From Candidatus Blastococcus massiliensis AP3 (lineage in GTDB: Bacteria; Actinomycetota; Actinomycetes; Mycobacteriales; Geodermatophilaceae): a stretch of DNA of 64,000 nucleotides. Shown here piece after piece: positions 17,904 through 32,195 of this stretch; within the stretch, counting starts at the first letter, position 1; each line of letters opens with the position of its first letter. Position numbers and translations under genes: made by a program. Under the pieces are notes generated by a model, which saw nothing but the letters and a program-made list of their open reading frames with translations, had not been told where the DNA came from and did not search any database. The stretch lies in contig NZ_HG931175.1 of NCBI RefSeq assembly GCF_000582785.1, forward strand, positions 614,824-678,823, written 5' to 3'.

Positions 17904-18734
17904 CTAGCTGACGCCGGCGGCGGTCCGACAGATCTGTGCGAACTCGTCGGTGTCCAGGCTGGCACCGCCGACGAGCGCACCGTCGATGTCCGGCCCGGCC
18001 AGGATCCCGGCCGTGTTCGAGGCCTTCACCGACCCGCCGTAGAGGATACGGACGCTCGCGGCCGTCTCCGGTCCGAATCGCTCGGCGAGCCGCGACCGGA
18101 GCGCGCCGCAGACCTCCTGGGCGTCCTCCGGGGTGGCGACCTCGCCGGTGCCGATCGCCCACACCGGCTCGTAGGCGAGAACGATCCCGCGGCCGCCGTC
18201 CGGGTTGACGGTGACCTGCTCGGCGGTCAGGCCCTCCAGCGCGGCGTCGAGCTGGGCTGTGGTGTGCGCGACGTGATCGCCCGCCTTCCGGACCTCCAGG
18301 CCCTCCCCCACGCACAGGATCGGGACCAGCCCGTGCCGCAGCGCCGCCTGGACCTTGTCGGCCACGACGGCGTCGGTCTCGGCGTGGTAGGCGCGCCGCT
18401 CCGAGTGTCCGACGACGACGTAGGTGCAGGCCAGCGCGTTGAGCATGGCGCCGCTGATCTCGCCGGTGTAGGCGCCGGAGTCCTGTGCGGACAGGTCCTG
18501 CGCGCCGTACCCGATGTCCAGCTTGTCGCCGGCCACGAGGGTCTGGACGCTGCGCAGCGCGGTGAACGGCGGCACGACGACGACCTCGGCGGCCTCCAGC
18601 TCGGTCGGCTTGAGGGAGAAGGCGACCTTCTGCACCAGGCCGATGGCCTCGAGGTGCGTCATGTGCATCTTCCAGTTGCCGGCGATCAGTGGCCGGCGTC
18701 CCTCGCGCGCGGCGGGCTGCTCCTTGCGTGCCAT
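17904..18734 (-). CDS. tpiA: Triosephosphate isomerase
   Basis: Interconverts dihydroxyacetone phosphate and glyceraldehyde-3-phosphate. The 276-residue TIM barrel has the catalytic lysine in IAGNWKMH, the histidine in VVGHSERR, the glutamate in [12 protein letters not shown] and the phosphate-binding [11 protein letters not shown]. It is slightly longer than the ~260-residue norm because of a basic N-terminal [15 protein letters not shown]; a start at a later codon is possible. It follows pgk by 14 bp, third in the gap-pgk-tpiA glycolytic operon. Confidence 0.97.
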   Translation of the reverse strand: MARKEQPAAREGRRPLIAGNWKMHMTHLEAIGLVQKVAFSLKPTELEAAEVVVVPPFTALRSVQTLVAGDKLDIGYGAQDLSAQDSGAYTGEISGAMLNALACTYVVVGHSERRAYHAETDAVVADKVQAALRHGLVPILCVGEGLEVRKAGDHVAHTTAQLDAALEGLTAEQVTVNPDGGRGIVLAYEPVWAIGTGEVATPEDAQEVCGALRSRLAERFGPETAASVRILYGGSVKASNTAGILAGPDIDGALVGGASLDTDEFAQICRTAAGVS

Positions 18735-18748
18735 GCTGCGTCCCTCGC

Positions 18749-19947
18749 TCAGTCGGTGAGCACCGAGAGACCCGGCAGGTCCCGGCCCTCGAGGTACTCC
18801 AGCGACGCGCCGCCGCCGGTGCTGATGTGCCCGTAGGCCTCCTCGTCGAGGCCCAGCTGCCGGACCGCGGCCGCGGAGTCCCCGCCGCCGACGACCGACA
18901 GGCCGTCCACCGCGGCGACGGCCTGTGCCACGCCCCGGGTGCCGGCCTGGAAGGGCGCCAGCTCGAAGACGCCCATCGGGCCGTTCCAGAAGACGGTGCG
19001 GGCGCTCCCCAGCTCGGCGCCGAACACCTCGACCGTGCGCGGGCCGACGTCCAGGCCCATCTGGTCATCCGGGATGTCCGCCACGGCGACGACGGTCGAG
19101 CCGGCGTCGGCGCTGAACTCCGGCGAGCAGACGACGTCGACCGGCAGCACGATCCGGTCGCCGGCCTCGGCCAGCAGGCGGCGGCAGGTGTCCACCTGGT
19201 CGGCCTCGAGCAGCGACTTCCCGACGCCGTGACCCTGCGCGGCCAGGAACGTGAAGCACATCCCGCCGCCGACCAGCAGCCGGTCGACCTTCGGCAGCAG
19301 CGCCTCGATGACCGCCAGCTTGTCGCTGACCTTGGAGCCGCCGAGGACGACCACGTAGGGCCGGTCGGGCTCGGTGGTCAGGCGGGTGAGCACCTCGAGC
19401 TCGCGGGCGACCAGCCGGCCCGCGTAGCACGGGAGACGCTGGGCGACGTCGAAGACGCTCGCGTGCTTGCGGTGCACGGCACCGAACGCGTCGTCGACGT
19501 AGACGTCGGCCAGGGCAGCGAACCGGTCGGCCAGCTCGCCGCGCTCGGCGTCGTCCTTGCTGGTCTCGGCCGCCTCGAAGCGGACGTTCTCCAGCAGCAG
19601 GACGTCGCCGTCGCCGAGGGCTTCGGCCTTCGCGCGGGCGTCGTCGCCGGCCGTGTCGGCGGCCAGCGGCACGGCGGTGCCCAGCAGCTCCCCGAGCCGC
19701 GCCGCGACGGGCGCGAGGGAGAACTGCGGGTCCGGCGTGCCCTTCGGGCGGCCGAGGTGCGCGGAGACGACCACGCGGGCACCGGCCTCGCGCAGCGCCT
19801 GCAGGGTGGGCAGGCTGGCGCGGATCCGGCCGTCATCCGAGATGACCGGCGATCGAGTCGTGTGATCCAGCGGGACGTTCAGGTCGGTGCGCAGGAACAC
19901 GCGCCGGCCGGAGACGCCCTCGGCGATGAGGTCGTCGACGGAGCGCA

Positions 19948-19948
<1 letters not shown>
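18749..19948 (-). CDS. pgk: Phosphoglycerate kinase
   Basis: Transfers phosphate from 1,3-bisphosphoglycerate to ADP in glycolysis. The 399-residue protein has the [12 protein letters not shown]-terminal motif, [37 protein letters not shown], the NGPMGVFE loop and the C-terminal [15 protein letters not shown] nucleotide site followed by [15 protein letters not shown]. The ATG at 19948 shares one base with the gap stop (TGATG), indicating coupling. Confidence 0.97.
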
Positions 19949-20985
<1,037 letters not shown>

Positions 20986-21099
20986 TCACCGGGTCGCGCG
21001 CAGCGCGCGACCTCGCTGCCGCAGACCCTATCTGCCGCGCTCCCCCTCGGCTCCCGGTCACCCGCTCGGGCGTCGGGCACCCGGGTGAGAGGGCGCTCA

Positions 21100-21164
21100 C
21101 CCCTCGCCCCGACGGCCCGGGACGACCCCGCGAAGGGGCCGTCGCCGAGGTACGGGGCGAGGGG
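21100..21164 (-). terminator. Terminator hairpin after whiA
   Basis: CCCCTCGCCCCG (21100-21111) pairs perfectly with CGGGGCGAGGGG (21153-21164). Inside, ACGGCCC (21112-21118) pairs with GGGCCGT (21136-21142), leaving a 10-nt bulge. On the minus strand it starts about 7 nt after the whiA stop. There is no T-tract. Confidence 0.65.
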
Positions 21165-21170
21165 GTCCTC

Positions 21171-22151
21171 TTACTGCGTGAGCATGTCGTCGGTGACGAC
21201 GGACTCCGTGTCCGGGATGCCGAGGTCCTTGGCCCGCTTGTCGGCCATCGCCAGGAGACGTCGTATGCGGCCGGCGACCGCGTCCTTGGTCATGGGCGGG
21301 TCGGCCCGCTGGCCGAGCTCCTCGAGCGAGGCCTGGCCGAACTCCAGCCGCAGCCGCCCGGCGACGAGCAGGTGCTCGGGGGCGTCGCCCGCGAGGATCT
21401 CCATCGCCCGCTCGACCCGCGCGCTGGCCGCGACGGCGGCGCGGGCCGACCGGCGCAGGTTCGCGTCGTCGAAGTTGGCCAGCCGGTTGGCGGTGGCCCG
21501 GACCTCGCGGCGCATCCGCCGCTCCTCCCAGGCCATGACGGCGTCGTGGGCGCCCATGCGGGTCAGCAGCGCGCTGATCGCGTCGCCGTCGCGGACGACG
21601 ACGCGGTCGGCTCCCCGGACCTCGCGCGCCTTGGCGGCGATGCCGAGCCGGCGGGCGGCGCCGACGAGGGCCATGGCCGCCTCGGGTCCGGGGCAGGTGA
21701 CCTCGAGCGACGAGGAGCGCCCGGGCTCGGTGAGCGAGCCGTGCGCGAGGAAGGCGCCGCGCCAGGCGGCCTCGGCGTCGTTGATGCTGCCGGACACGAC
21801 GGCCGGGGGCAGTCCGCGCACCGGGCGGCCGCGCTGGTCGACCAGGCCGGTCTGCCGGGCCAGGCCCTCGCCGTGCTTGGCGATCCGCACGAGGTAGCGC
21901 ACGCCGCGGCGGATGTTCCCGCCGGCGAGGACGCTGACCCCGCTGGTGTACCCGTAGACCTCGCTGATGTCGCGCCGCAGCCGCCGGGCCACGGAGCCGG
22001 TGTCCAGCTCGGCCTCGATCACCACCCGGCCGCCGACGATGTGCAGGCCGCCGGAGAAGCGCAGCAGCGCCGTGACCTCCGCCTTGCGCTCGGAGGTCTT
22101 CGTGCACTCCACCCGGGAGAGCTCGTCCTTCACCATGGCGGTCATCGCCAT
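21171..22151 (-). CDS. whiA: Sporulation/cell-division regulator WhiA
   Basis: WhiA is a DNA-binding protein with a LAGLIDADG-like N-terminal domain and a C-terminal helix-turn-helix; in Streptomyces it activates sporulation-septation genes with WhiB, and in other actinobacteria it is linked to division. The 326-residue product starts [15 protein letters not shown] and contains [27 protein letters not shown], the long block [20 protein letters not shown] and the HTH region [21 protein letters not shown] chose ATG 22151 because the family starts there and a G-rich run precedes it; GTG 22166 would add five residues. It ends the uvrC-rapZ-yvcK-whiA group, with 134 bp before it. Confidence 0.96.
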   Translation of the reverse strand: MAMTAMVKDELSRVECTKTSERKAEVTALLRFSGGLHIVGGRVVIEAELDTGSVARRLRRDISEVYGYTSGVSVLAGGNIRRGVRYLVRIAKHGEGLARQTGLVDQRGRPVRGLPPAVVSGSINDAEAAWRGAFLAHGSLTEPGRSSSLEVTCPGPEAAMALVGAARRLGIAAKAREVRGADRVVVRDGDAISALLTRMGAHDAVMAWEERRMRREVRATANRLANFDDANLRRSARAAVAASARVERAMEILAGDAPEHLLVAGRLRLEFGQASLEELGQRADPPMTKDAVAGRIRRLLAMADKRAKDLGIPDTESVVTDDMLTQ

Positions 22152-22285
22152 GTCGTCCACCCCCACGTACCCACGGGACTACCCGTCGTCGTCACTCGGG
22201 TCCTCGCCATGAGCGGCGTCCCCTCTTCCCCCTCGTACCGGCCGGGCTCGATCGTTGCGATACCCGACCGCAGCCCGCTACTCGT

Positions 22286-23236
22286 TCAGCACCGCCCGGC
22301 CACGGAGACCAGGGCTTCGGACAGGCGCACGGGATCGTGCCGCGGCGCACCGTCGAGCTCGGCGACCGGGGCCAGCACGAGCTCGGCACCGCACCTGCGC
22401 ACTGCAGACAGGAGACCACGGCGGTCAACAACCGAATCAGCGTCGGCGATCACGCTGTGCAATGGCACTCCGCCCAGATGCTCCTGAAGCACCGCCACAT
22501 GCTCCTCCGGTGAGAACCCGTCGGTCTCACCGGGCTGCGGCGCCAGGTTCAGCACGACGACCACCCGCGCCCGCGTGGCAGCCAGGGCCGCCCGCAACTG
22601 GGGCACGAGCAGGTGCGGCAGCACGGAGGTGTACCAGGACCCCGGGCCGAGGGAGACCACGTCGGCCTCGGCGATCGCGTCGAGCACGGCCTGGTTCACC
22701 GGCGGGTCGGGCGGCGCGAGCCGGATCTCGCGCACGCGGCCCGGGGTGGTGGCGATGGCCACCTGCCCGCGGATGGTCCGCACCTGCGTCCGGTCCTCGC
22801 GGTCGATCGGCTCCACGCGGGCGACGAGGTCCAGCGGCACGTCGGCCATGGGCAGCACCCGGCCCTGGGTGCCCAGGAGGCCGCACAGCTCGTCGAGCGC
22901 TCGCACCGTGTCGCCGCCGTGCAGCTCCACCAGGCCGGTGAGCAGGAGGTTGCCCACCGAGTGCCCGGCGAGCCCCCCGGTGCCGCCGAGGCGGTGCTGG
23001 AGCAGCGCGGCCAGGCCCTGTTCCCGCTCCCCCGCGCCGGCCAGGGCGCTGAGCGCCATCCGCAGGTCGCCGGGTGGCAGGACGGGCAGCTCGCGACGGA
23101 TCCGGCCGGAGGAGCCGCCGTCGTCGGCGACGGTGACCACCGCCGTCAGCCGGGGGGTGATCCGCCGCCAGGCGCCCAGCGCAGCGGCCAGCCCGTGACC
23201 GCCGCCGAAGGCGACGACCCGTGGTTCGGTACCCAC
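22286..23236 (-). CDS. yvcK: Gluconeogenesis factor YvcK/CofD-like protein
   Basis: YvcK-family proteins bind UDP-sugars and influence carbon metabolism and cell-wall synthesis; the M. tuberculosis homologue is CuvA. The 316-residue Rossmann-type protein has VVAFGGGHGLAAALGAWRR, TVADDGGSSGRIRRELPVLPPGDLR, HSVGNLLLTGL, DVVSLGPGSWYTSVLPHLL and VLNLAPQPGETDGFSPEEHV, all family hallmarks. The GTG start at 23236 shares a base with the rapZ stop (TAGTG). The conserved order rapZ-yvcK-whiA is complete. Confidence 0.95.
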   Translation of the reverse strand: MGTEPRVVAFGGGHGLAAALGAWRRITPRLTAVVTVADDGGSSGRIRRELPVLPPGDLRMALSALAGAGEREQGLAALLQHRLGGTGGLAGHSVGNLLLTGLVELHGGDTVRALDELCGLLGTQGRVLPMADVPLDLVARVEPIDREDRTQVRTIRGQVAIATTPGRVREIRLAPPDPPVNQAVLDAIAEADVVSLGPGSWYTSVLPHLLVPQLRAALAATRARVVVVLNLAPQPGETDGFSPEEHVAVLQEHLGGVPLHSVIADADSVVDRRGLLSAVRRCGAELVLAPVAELDGAPRHDPVRLSEALVSVAGRC

Positions 23237-24201
23237 TACTCGCGGCCCAGGTCGCGGTGGCGGGCGGCCGCGGTGAGCCCCTCGGCGGTGAGGCGCCGGG
23301 CGAACTCCTCGGCGATGGCCACGCTGCGGTGCTTCCCGCCGGTGCAGCCGACGGCGAGCGTGAGGTAGCGCTTCCCCTCGCGGCGGTAGCCGGGGAGGAG
23401 CAGCCGCAGCACGTCGGTGTACCGGTCCAGGAAGTCGGCGGCGTCGTCCTGGGCGAGCACGTAGGCGCTCACCTCCGGGTCCCGGCCGGTCTTCGGCCGC
23501 AGCTCGGGGATCCAGTGCGGGTTCGGCAGGAACCGGGCGTCGACGACGAGGTCGGCGTCGAGCGGGAGCCCGTACTTGAACCCGAAGCTCATGACCGTCG
23601 CGGTGAGGGGCGGGGTCTGCCCCTCACGGGCGAAGGCGTTCTCCAGTGTGGCGCGCAGTTGGTGGATGTTGAGGTCGCTGGTGTCGACCCACAGGTCGGC
23701 GTCGCCGGCGATGCCCGTCAGCAGGTTCCGCTCGGTGGTGATGCCGTCGATCAGGGTGCCGTTGCCCTGGAGCGGGTGCTCGCGCCGATTGGACTCGTAG
23801 CGCCGGACGAGGACCTCGTCCCGCGCGTGCACGTAGATGACCCGGGGGCGGTTGCCTGCCTCGGCCAGGGTCTCGATGGCCTCCTGCAGGTCGCTGGAGA
23901 AGGCACGGCTGCGGACGTCGACGACGGCGGCGAAGCGCCGGACGTCGCCGCGGGCGCCCAGCTCCACCATCGGCTGCAGCAGGGCCGGAGGGAGGTTGTC
24001 GACGACGAACCAGCCGAGGTCCTCCAGCACCCGGCCGGCGCTGAGCTTCCCCGCGCCGGAGAGGCCCGTCACGACGATGACCTCGAGCGGCTGGACCTCC
24101 GTGGAGGCCGGGTCGAGGCCAGGGGGGACGTCGCTCTGCGGTCCGGCCGGCCCCTCCGTGACGCTGGGCCGCCCCTCGGCGCCGTCGAGTTCCCGAGTCA
24201 T
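23236..24201 (-). CDS. rapZ: RNase adapter/nucleotide-binding protein RapZ (YvcJ family)
   Basis: RapZ-family protein with an N-terminal P-loop domain and a C-terminal nucleotide or metabolite-sensing domain; in E. coli it steers GlmZ small-RNA decay, while its actinobacterial role is less clear. The 321-residue product has GLSGAGK at residues 46-52, [51 protein letters not shown] and [20 protein letters not shown]. Residue 53 is Leu where the P-loop normally has Ser/Thr. About 38 extra N-terminal residues, low complexity, precede the domain. The start overlaps the uvrC stop (ATGA). Confidence 0.94.
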   Translation of the reverse strand: MTRELDGAEGRPSVTEGPAGPQSDVPPGLDPASTEVQPLEVIVVTGLSGAGKLSAGRVLEDLGWFVVDNLPPALLQPMVELGARGDVRRFAAVVDVRSRAFSSDLQEAIETLAEAGNRPRVIYVHARDEVLVRRYESNRREHPLQGNGTLIDGITTERNLLTGIAGDADLWVDTSDLNIHQLRATLENAFAREGQTPPLTATVMSFGFKYGLPLDADLVVDARFLPNPHWIPELRPKTGRDPEVSAYVLAQDDAADFLDRYTDVLRLLLPGYRREGKRYLTLAVGCTGGKHRSVAIAEEFARRLTAEGLTAAARHRDLGRE

Positions 24202-26201
24202 GAGGCCACCCGTCCGACCTCGGCGGTCCGGCCGGCCTCGGTCTGCGGCGTGCCGCGCTCGGCGGGGCCGTGCGGAGCCGTCGTCGTCTCGACCGGCTCG
24301 GCGATGGCCGCCTGCACCGCCTCCGCGGTGCGCCGGCCGATACCCGGTACGGCCATGAGCTCCTCCACGGTGGCGGCCCGCAGCCGCTTGAGCGATCCGA
24401 ACTCCTTCATGAGCGCCTTTCGCCGCGTCTCCCCGAGACCGGGGACGTCGTCCAACAGGGAGACCAGCATCGTGGTGGACCGCTTCTGCCGGTGATAGGT
24501 GATCGCGAACCGGTGCGCCTCGTCGCGGACCCGCTGCAGGAGGTAGAGCGCCTCGGAGGTGCGCGGCAGGATCACCGGGTCGCTGTCGCCCGGGAGCCAC
24601 ACCTCCTCCATGCGCTTGGCCAGCCCGCAGACCGCGACGTCGACGACGCCCAGCTCCTCGAGGGACCGGGCCGCCGCGGCGACCTGCGGGGCCCCGCCGT
24701 CGACGACCAGCAGGTTGGGCGGGTAGGCGAACCGGCGCGGGCGCCCCTCCTCCGCGGCGACGCCCTGCTCGTCCTGACGGTCCTGCTCGTCCTTGAGGTG
24801 CCGGGCGAACCGCCGGCGGACGACCTCGGCCATGGCGGCGGTGTCGTCGGTGCCGTTCGTGACGGAGAAGCGGCGGTAGTCGGACTTCTTGGCCAGGCCG
24901 TCCTCGAAGACGACCATGCTGGCCACCACGTTGGTGCCCTGCACGTGGCTGATGTCGATGCACTCGATGCGCAGCGGCGCGTCGGGCAGCTCCAGCGCCT
25001 CCTGCAGCTCGCTGAGGGCGAGGGAGCGGGCGGTGAGGTCGCTGGCCCGCTTCACGCGGTGCCGGGCGAACGCCTCCTTGGCGTTGCGCTCGACGGTCTC
25101 GAGCAGGCTGCGCTTGTCCCCGCGCTGGGGCACCCGGAGCGAGACCTTGCCGCCGCGGAGCTCCTCGAGCAGCTCGGTGTAGACGTCGGCGTCCTCGGGG
25201 AGCTCGGGCACCAGCACCTCGCGCGGCACCGCCTCCCCCGCCTCGCCGACACCGGTCTGCTCGTCGATCCCGCCGTACACCTGGAGGAGGAACTGCTCCA
25301 CCAGTTCGCCGGTGGAGACGGCCTCCACCTTGTCTACGATCCAGCCACGCTGACCGCGCACCCGGCCGCCGCGCACGTGGAAGACCTGGACCGCGGCCTC
25401 CAGTTCGTCCTGGGCGAAGGCGACGACGTCGGCGTCGGTGCCGTCACCGAGGACGACGGCCTGCTTCTCCAGCGCGCGCTTCAGGGCGCCGAGGTCGTCG
25501 CGGAGCCGGGCCGCCTTCTCGTACTCCATGGCCTCGGCCGCCACGGCCATCTCCCGCTCGAGCCGCTTGATCATCGACTCGGTCCGGCCGGCCATGAAGT
25601 CGCAGAAGTCGTCGACGATCTCGCGGTGCTCGTCGGCGCTGACCCGTCCCACGCAGGGCGCGGCGCACTTGCCGATGTAGCCGAGCAGGCAGGGCCGGCC
25701 GATCTGGCCGGCGCGCTTGAAGACCCCGTTGGAGCAGGTGCGGGCCGGGAAGACGCGGGTGAGGGTGTCGAGCGTCTCGCGGATGGCCCAGGCGTGGGCG
25801 TAGGGCCCGAAGTACCGGACCCCCTTCTTCTTCGGTCCGCGCATGACCTGCAGCCGCGGGTACTCCTCGTTCAGCGTCACGGCCAGCGACGGGTAGCTCT
25901 TGTCATCGCGGTAGCGGACGTTGAAGCGGGGGTCGAACTCCTTGATCCAGTTGTACTCGAGCTGGAGGGCCTCGACCTCGGTGCCGACGACGGTCCACTC
26001 GACGGCGGACGCCGTGGTGACCATCTGGCGGGTGCGCGGGTGCAGGCCGGCGACGTCGGCGAAGTAGCTGTTCAGCCGCTGCCGGAGGCTCTTGGCCTTG
26101 CCGACGTAGATGACCCGGCCGCCGGGGTCGCGGAACTTGTAGACCCCGGGGCTCTCGGGGATGGAGCCGACCGCCGGGCGGTACGTCGAAGGGTCGGCCA
26201 T
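24198..26201 (-). CDS. uvrC: Excinuclease ABC subunit C
   Basis: UvrC makes both incisions in nucleotide excision repair after UvrA/UvrB find damage. The 667-residue protein has the N-terminal GIY-YIG nuclease ([23 protein letters not shown]), a cysteine-rich patch ([25 protein letters not shown]), the UVR domain for UvrB contact ([21 protein letters not shown]), the C-terminal RNase H-like nuclease beginning [12 protein letters not shown], and tandem helix-hairpin-helix motifs ([29 protein letters not shown]). It leads uvrC-rapZ-yvcK-whiA. A TAATCT -10 box six bases before the ATG suggests a leaderless transcript. Confidence 0.97.
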   Translation of the reverse strand: MADPSTYRPAVGSIPESPGVYKFRDPGGRVIYVGKAKSLRQRLNSYFADVAGLHPRTRQMVTTASAVEWTVVGTEVEALQLEYNWIKEFDPRFNVRYRDDKSYPSLAVTLNEEYPRLQVMRGPKKKGVRYFGPYAHAWAIRETLDTLTRVFPARTCSNGVFKRAGQIGRPCLLGYIGKCAAPCVGRVSADEHREIVDDFCDFMAGRTESMIKRLEREMAVAAEAMEYEKAARLRDDLGALKRALEKQAVVLGDGTDADVVAFAQDELEAAVQVFHVRGGRVRGQRGWIVDKVEAVSTGELVEQFLLQVYGGIDEQTGVGEAGEAVPREVLVPELPEDADVYTELLEELRGGKVSLRVPQRGDKRSLLETVERNAKEAFARHRVKRASDLTARSLALSELQEALELPDAPLRIECIDISHVQGTNVVASMVVFEDGLAKKSDYRRFSVTNGTDDTAAMAEVVRRRFARHLKDEQDRQDEQGVAAEEGRPRRFAYPPNLLVVDGGAPQVAAAARSLEELGVVDVAVCGLAKRMEEVWLPGDSDPVILPRTSEALYLLQRVRDEAHRFAITYHRQKRSTTMLVSLLDDVPGLGETRRKALMKEFGSLKRLRAATVEELMAVPGIGRRTAEAVQAAIAEPVETTTAPHGPAERGTPQTEAGRTAEVGRVAS

Positions 26202-26207
26202 GCGTCC

Positions 26208-26213
26208 AGATTA
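26208..26213 (-). promoter_or_regulatory. -10 box of leaderless uvrC promoter
   Basis: TAATCT on the minus strand, 6 nt before the uvrC ATG, with no ribosome site between. Transcription would start at or next to the start codon. I see no LexA-type inverted repeat around it. Confidence 0.55.
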
Positions 26214-26288
26214 GGTCGGGAGGGTGACACGCCGCCCAGGTCGGGGCCCGGGCGTCACAGCCGTCACAGTCGGGAGCGGACAGCAGTC

Positions 26289-26317
26289 GTCCGGGGCACG
26301 CCTGCGCGGCCCCGGAC
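26289..26317 (-). terminator. Hairpin after the 26329 membrane-protein gene
   Basis: GTCCGGGG (26289-26296) pairs with CCCCGGAC (26310-26317) across a 13-nt loop, about 11 nt beyond the stop of the membrane protein and before the uvrC promoter. Confidence 0.5.
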
Positions 26318-26328
26318 GGTGGGAGCGA

Positions 26329-26634
26329 TCAGCTGACGGGCTGCGAACGCCGCACGGCGACGGTCGGCATCCGGCCGGCGACGGCGGACGCCGCGTGGAC
26401 CGCCAGGCGGACGCCGCGACGGACGAGCAGGATCGCGGTGAGCACCGCGATCGGGGCGGCCACGTAGTCGAAGCGGTCGGAGACGGCGTGCGTGGCCACG
26501 ACGAGGAGCGAGACGCCCAGGATCGCGAGCAGGACCGTGGCGGACAGGAGGCCCCCGCCGGGCCGGCTCTTGCCCTGCCACGGCTGACCGCAGTGGCTCA
26601 TGTCGGGGTCGCAGTCGGGCGTGAGCGCGCTCAT
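26329..26634 (-). CDS. Small hypothetical membrane protein
   Basis: A 101-residue protein with two hydrophobic helices (GLLSATVLLAILGVSLLVVA and YVAAPIAVLTAILLVRRGV) and a polar N-terminal segment with two cysteines (MSALTPDCDPDMSHCGQ) that probably faces one side of the membrane. No family recognised. It lies between an SDR gene and uvrC on the same strand but has its own gap of about 90 bp upstream and a hairpin after it, so it looks monocistronic. Confidence 0.7.
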   Translation of the reverse strand: MSALTPDCDPDMSHCGQPWQGKSRPGGGLLSATVLLAILGVSLLVVATHAVSDRFDYVAAPIAVLTAILLVRRGVRLAVHAASAVAGRMPTVAVRRSQPVS

Positions 26635-26724
26635 CGCAACCTCCTAGCGGGCGCGCGGATGCGCCCTCGTGATGTCTGTCACACGAGGGTACCGGAGAGT
26701 GACGGCACTCACAAGGAACGCAGG

Positions 26725-27459
26725 TCAGAGCACGAGTCCGAGCCCGCCGTCGACGACCAGCGTCTGACCGGTGGTGTAGCGGGAGCCGATGACGCCGACG
26801 CAGGCATCGGCGATGTCGTCGGGCGTCGCCACCCGCTGCAGCGGCGCCATCGCAGTCACCCCGTCCTTGATCTGGTCCCAGGTCTCGGTCCACGGCGTCG
26901 CCACCAGGCCGGGAGCCACCGCGTTCACGCGCACCCTCCCGCCGGCGTGCTTGGCCAGGATCGTGGTGAGGTGGTCGACGGCCGCCTTCGACACCGCGTA
27001 CGGCAGCGAACTGCCGGTCTGGCGGATGCCGGCGATCGACGTGATGTTGAGGATCCACCCGTCCTCGGCCGCACGCAGCAACGGGAGCGCGGCCTGGGAC
27101 ACCAGGAACGTGCCCACCACGTTGACGCCGAGGACGCGGTTCCAGTGGTCGACCGTGACGTCGTCGATGTTCGCGAGCGGCACGTCCGCGGTGACCGCCG
27201 CGTTGTTGACCAGCCCGTCGAGCCGCCCCCACCGCTCCCGTGCGGCATCGACCAGCGCGTGCGCCGTGGCGGGGTCGGAGATGTCCCCCTGGACGTAGCA
27301 GGCCTCCCCCAGTTCCCCGGCCAGTCGCTCACCCGCGTCGACGGAGGACGAGGAGTTGACGACGATGCGGGCGCCGGCGGCCGCCAGTCTGCGGGCGACG
27401 GCTTCGCCGATGCCGCTGCTCGAGCCGGTGACGATCACGACGTGGTCGGTGAGGTCCAT
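26725..27459 (-). CDS. SDR-family NAD(P)-dependent oxidoreductase
   Basis: A 244-residue classical short-chain dehydrogenase/reductase. It shows the cofactor motif [19 protein letters not shown], the NNAAVT motif after strand beta-4, the catalytic serine in NITSIAGIR, the YAVSKAA active-site Tyr/Lys pair, and a C-terminal [14 protein letters not shown]. The best relatives by feel are FabG-like oxidoreductases, but substrate cannot be told. It is probably transcribed alone, downstream of the uvrA terminator. Confidence 0.9.
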   Translation of the reverse strand: MDLTDHVVIVTGSSSGIGEAVARRLAAAGARIVVNSSSSVDAGERLAGELGEACYVQGDISDPATAHALVDAARERWGRLDGLVNNAAVTADVPLANIDDVTVDHWNRVLGVNVVGTFLVSQAALPLLRAAEDGWILNITSIAGIRQTGSSLPYAVSKAAVDHLTTILAKHAGGRVRVNAVAPGLVATPWTETWDQIKDGVTAMAPLQRVATPDDIADACVGVIGSRYTTGQTLVVDGGLGLVL

Positions 27460-27540
27460 GCGAGCAGTGTCCCGCCCGGATCCGACGGCGCATCAGCGGC
27501 CGACGGGGCCCGTCCCTGACCGGGTGCCCGGCGTGCGGGT

Positions 27541-27579
27541 CGACGGCGCCCGCCCCGGGGTGCGGGACGGGCGCCGTCG
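27541..27579 (-). terminator. Terminator hairpin after uvrA
   Basis: CGACGGCGCCCG (27541-27552) pairs with CGGGCGCCGTCG (27568-27579), a 12-bp perfect stem starting about 6 nt after the uvrA stop on the minus strand. No T-run. Confidence 0.65.
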
Positions 27580-27584
27580 CAGGC

Positions 27585-30476
<2,892 letters not shown>

Positions 30477-30617
30477 GTGATCCCTGTCGGTCGCTGGTGG
30501 ATGTCGCGGTGGTGCGGTGCGGCGGTCGTGCTGAGTGGGGTCGCGAGCCGCCTCGCCGGCAGGTGCAACGCCGGCCCTCGCCGCGGTCGTCCGCCCACGG
30601 GTGTGAGCTGCGCCCGG

Positions 30618-32189
30618 TCAGCCGGTGGCGGCCTGGGCCTCGGGCGCGGTGGGGTCGAAGACCGGCGCGTACCGGCGCCACGGGAGCCGGCGCTCCAGCT
30701 CTCCGGCGAGCCAGAGTAGTCGCCCTTCGGCACCCGGGGGGCCGACGAACTGGACGGCCACCGGCGGCCCGCCGGGGCGGCTGCCGCCCGGGAGGACGGT
30801 CGCCGGCAGCCCGGCGAGATTCCAGGCCGCGGTCCACGGAGCCCAGCGTGCGTTGGCCGTGATGTTGGCCAGGAACCCGCGCTCGTGCCAGGGTCGCGCG
30901 GCCAGCGGCGGGCCGGTGGTCACCGGGGTCAGCAGCAGGTCGACGTCGCCGAAGAACTCGACCATCCGCGCGCGGAACCGCTCCTGGGTGCTCGGCCGCA
31001 CCAGGCCGAGCCGGCGGACCAGCCGGCCGAGGCGCGCGTGCGTGCGGCTGCGCGGCTCCAGGTCGTGGCGGTCGATGCCGAGGAACTCCGCGTCGTCCTC
31101 GGCCCCCGCCATCCAGCGGACCAGCGCACCGGCCGCCGCGCCCGGGGTGATCGGCGGGTTGCGGCGCACGACGGTGTGCCCGGCCGCCTCCAGCTCCGCG
31201 ACCACGGCGTCGACCGCCGCCCGCGTCGCGGCGTCGGCCCCGACGCCCGGGACGGGCGACCGGGTGCTCACCGCGATGCGCAGCGGGCGGGTGGGGGCCA
31301 CCGGCGGCTCCGGCGCCTCCCCCGCGAGGACGGCGTGAGCGAGCGCCAGGTCGGCCACCGTGGTCGCCAGCGCACCGTTGACGGCCATGCCCGACCAGTC
31401 GTCGGCGCCGATGCCGCCGGGCACCACGCCGCGGCCGGGCTTCAACGTGACCAGCCCGCAGGCGGCGGCCGGCAGCCGCAGCGACCCCATGCCGTCGTTG
31501 CCGTGCGCGATGGGCACCGATCCCGAGGCGACGGCCGCGGCACTGCCCCCGGAGCTGCCGGCCGGCGAGAGCGCGGTGTCCCAGGGGTTGCGGCTGACGG
31601 TGCCCGGCCCGTCCGTGGCGGCGTAGAGACACAGCTCCGGCACGCGGGTGATGCCGACGACGACGGCGCCGGCCTTGCGCAGCCGCGTCACCACCGGGTG
31701 GTCCTTTGCCTCCGGGCCCCCGTGCCGCCCGGACGAGCCGTCGGTGCAGGTCTCCCCCGCCACCGCGACGTTGTCCTTGATCGCGACGGGCACGCCGGCC
31801 AGCGGGAGGGCGAAGCGGGTGAGGCTGGAGTCGACGGCGGCGGCCTCGGCGAGCGCCGCCTCGCGCCGGACGACGCGGAAGGCACCCACCCGGGCGTCGA
31901 CCTTCTCGATGTGGTCGAGGTGGGCGCGCACGACGTCGACCGCGGTCACCTCGCCGGTACGCACCAGCGCCGCGATCTCGGCAGCCGGCAGGCCGACCAG
32001 CGAGGCATCGCTCGGTGTCCCGTCCGGGACGGCCGTCGGCGCACCGGTCTGCGTCACCAGCTGCGCGACCTTGCGCTCGGCCATCGGCGCCACCTTCCCG
32101 GCGTCCTTCCCGGCGTCCTTCCCGGCGTCCTTCCCGGCGTCCTTCCCGGCGACCTGCTCGGGCGGGCCGAGACCTCCGCTAGCGTCCAT
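30618..32189 (-). CDS. Amidase (amidase-signature family)
   Basis: A 523-residue amide hydrolase with the Ser-cisSer-Lys triad: the lysine in VPVAIKDNVAVAG and the serines in SPAGSSGGSAAAVASG, followed by AHGNDGMGSLRLPAAACGL. The substrate is unknown; the glycine-rich pocket is typical of broad amidases and not of the GatA tRNA enzyme, since no gatB/gatC are near. The N-terminus carries four GKDA repeats from a 12-bp tandem repeat. I start it at ATG 32189, six bases after TACGGT; an upstream GTG would run into the divergent promoter. The neighbour at 32239 is divergent. Confidence 0.88.
   Translation of the reverse strand: MDASGGLGPPEQVAGKDAGKDAGKDAGKDAGKVAPMAERKVAQLVTQTGAPTAVPDGTPSDASLVGLPAAEIAALVRTGEVTAVDVVRAHLDHIEKVDARVGAFRVVRREAALAEAAAVDSSLTRFALPLAGVPVAIKDNVAVAGETCTDGSSGRHGGPEAKDHPVVTRLRKAGAVVVGITRVPELCLYAATDGPGTVSRNPWDTALSPAGSSGGSAAAVASGSVPIAHGNDGMGSLRLPAAACGLVTLKPGRGVVPGGIGADDWSGMAVNGALATTVADLALAHAVLAGEAPEPPVAPTRPLRIAVSTRSPVPGVGADAATRAAVDAVVAELEAAGHTVVRRNPPITPGAAAGALVRWMAGAEDDAEFLGIDRHDLEPRSRTHARLGRLVRRLGLVRPSTQERFRARMVEFFGDVDLLLTPVTTGPPLAARPWHERGFLANITANARWAPWTAAWNLAGLPATVLPGGSRPGGPPVAVQFVGPPGAEGRLLWLAGELERRLPWRRYAPVFDPTAPEAQAATG
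32101..32148 (-). repeat. 12-bp tandem repeat x4 inside the amidase gene
   Basis: Four perfect copies of gcgtccttcccg (plus-strand reading) encode GKDAGKDAGKDAGKDA near the amidase N-terminus. Length changes would keep frame, so copy number may differ between strains. Confidence 0.85.
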
Positions 32190-32195
32190 GACTGG

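Noticed and set aside
21121..21170. A third copy of the 56-nt repeat after whiA
   Set aside because: Only the GGGGGTCCT end resembles the other copies; the rest is explained by a separate terminator hairpin.
32101..32148. Tandem 12-bp units considered as iterons or an origin
   Set aside because: They are in frame within an amidase gene, with no replication gene or AT-rich region nearby.
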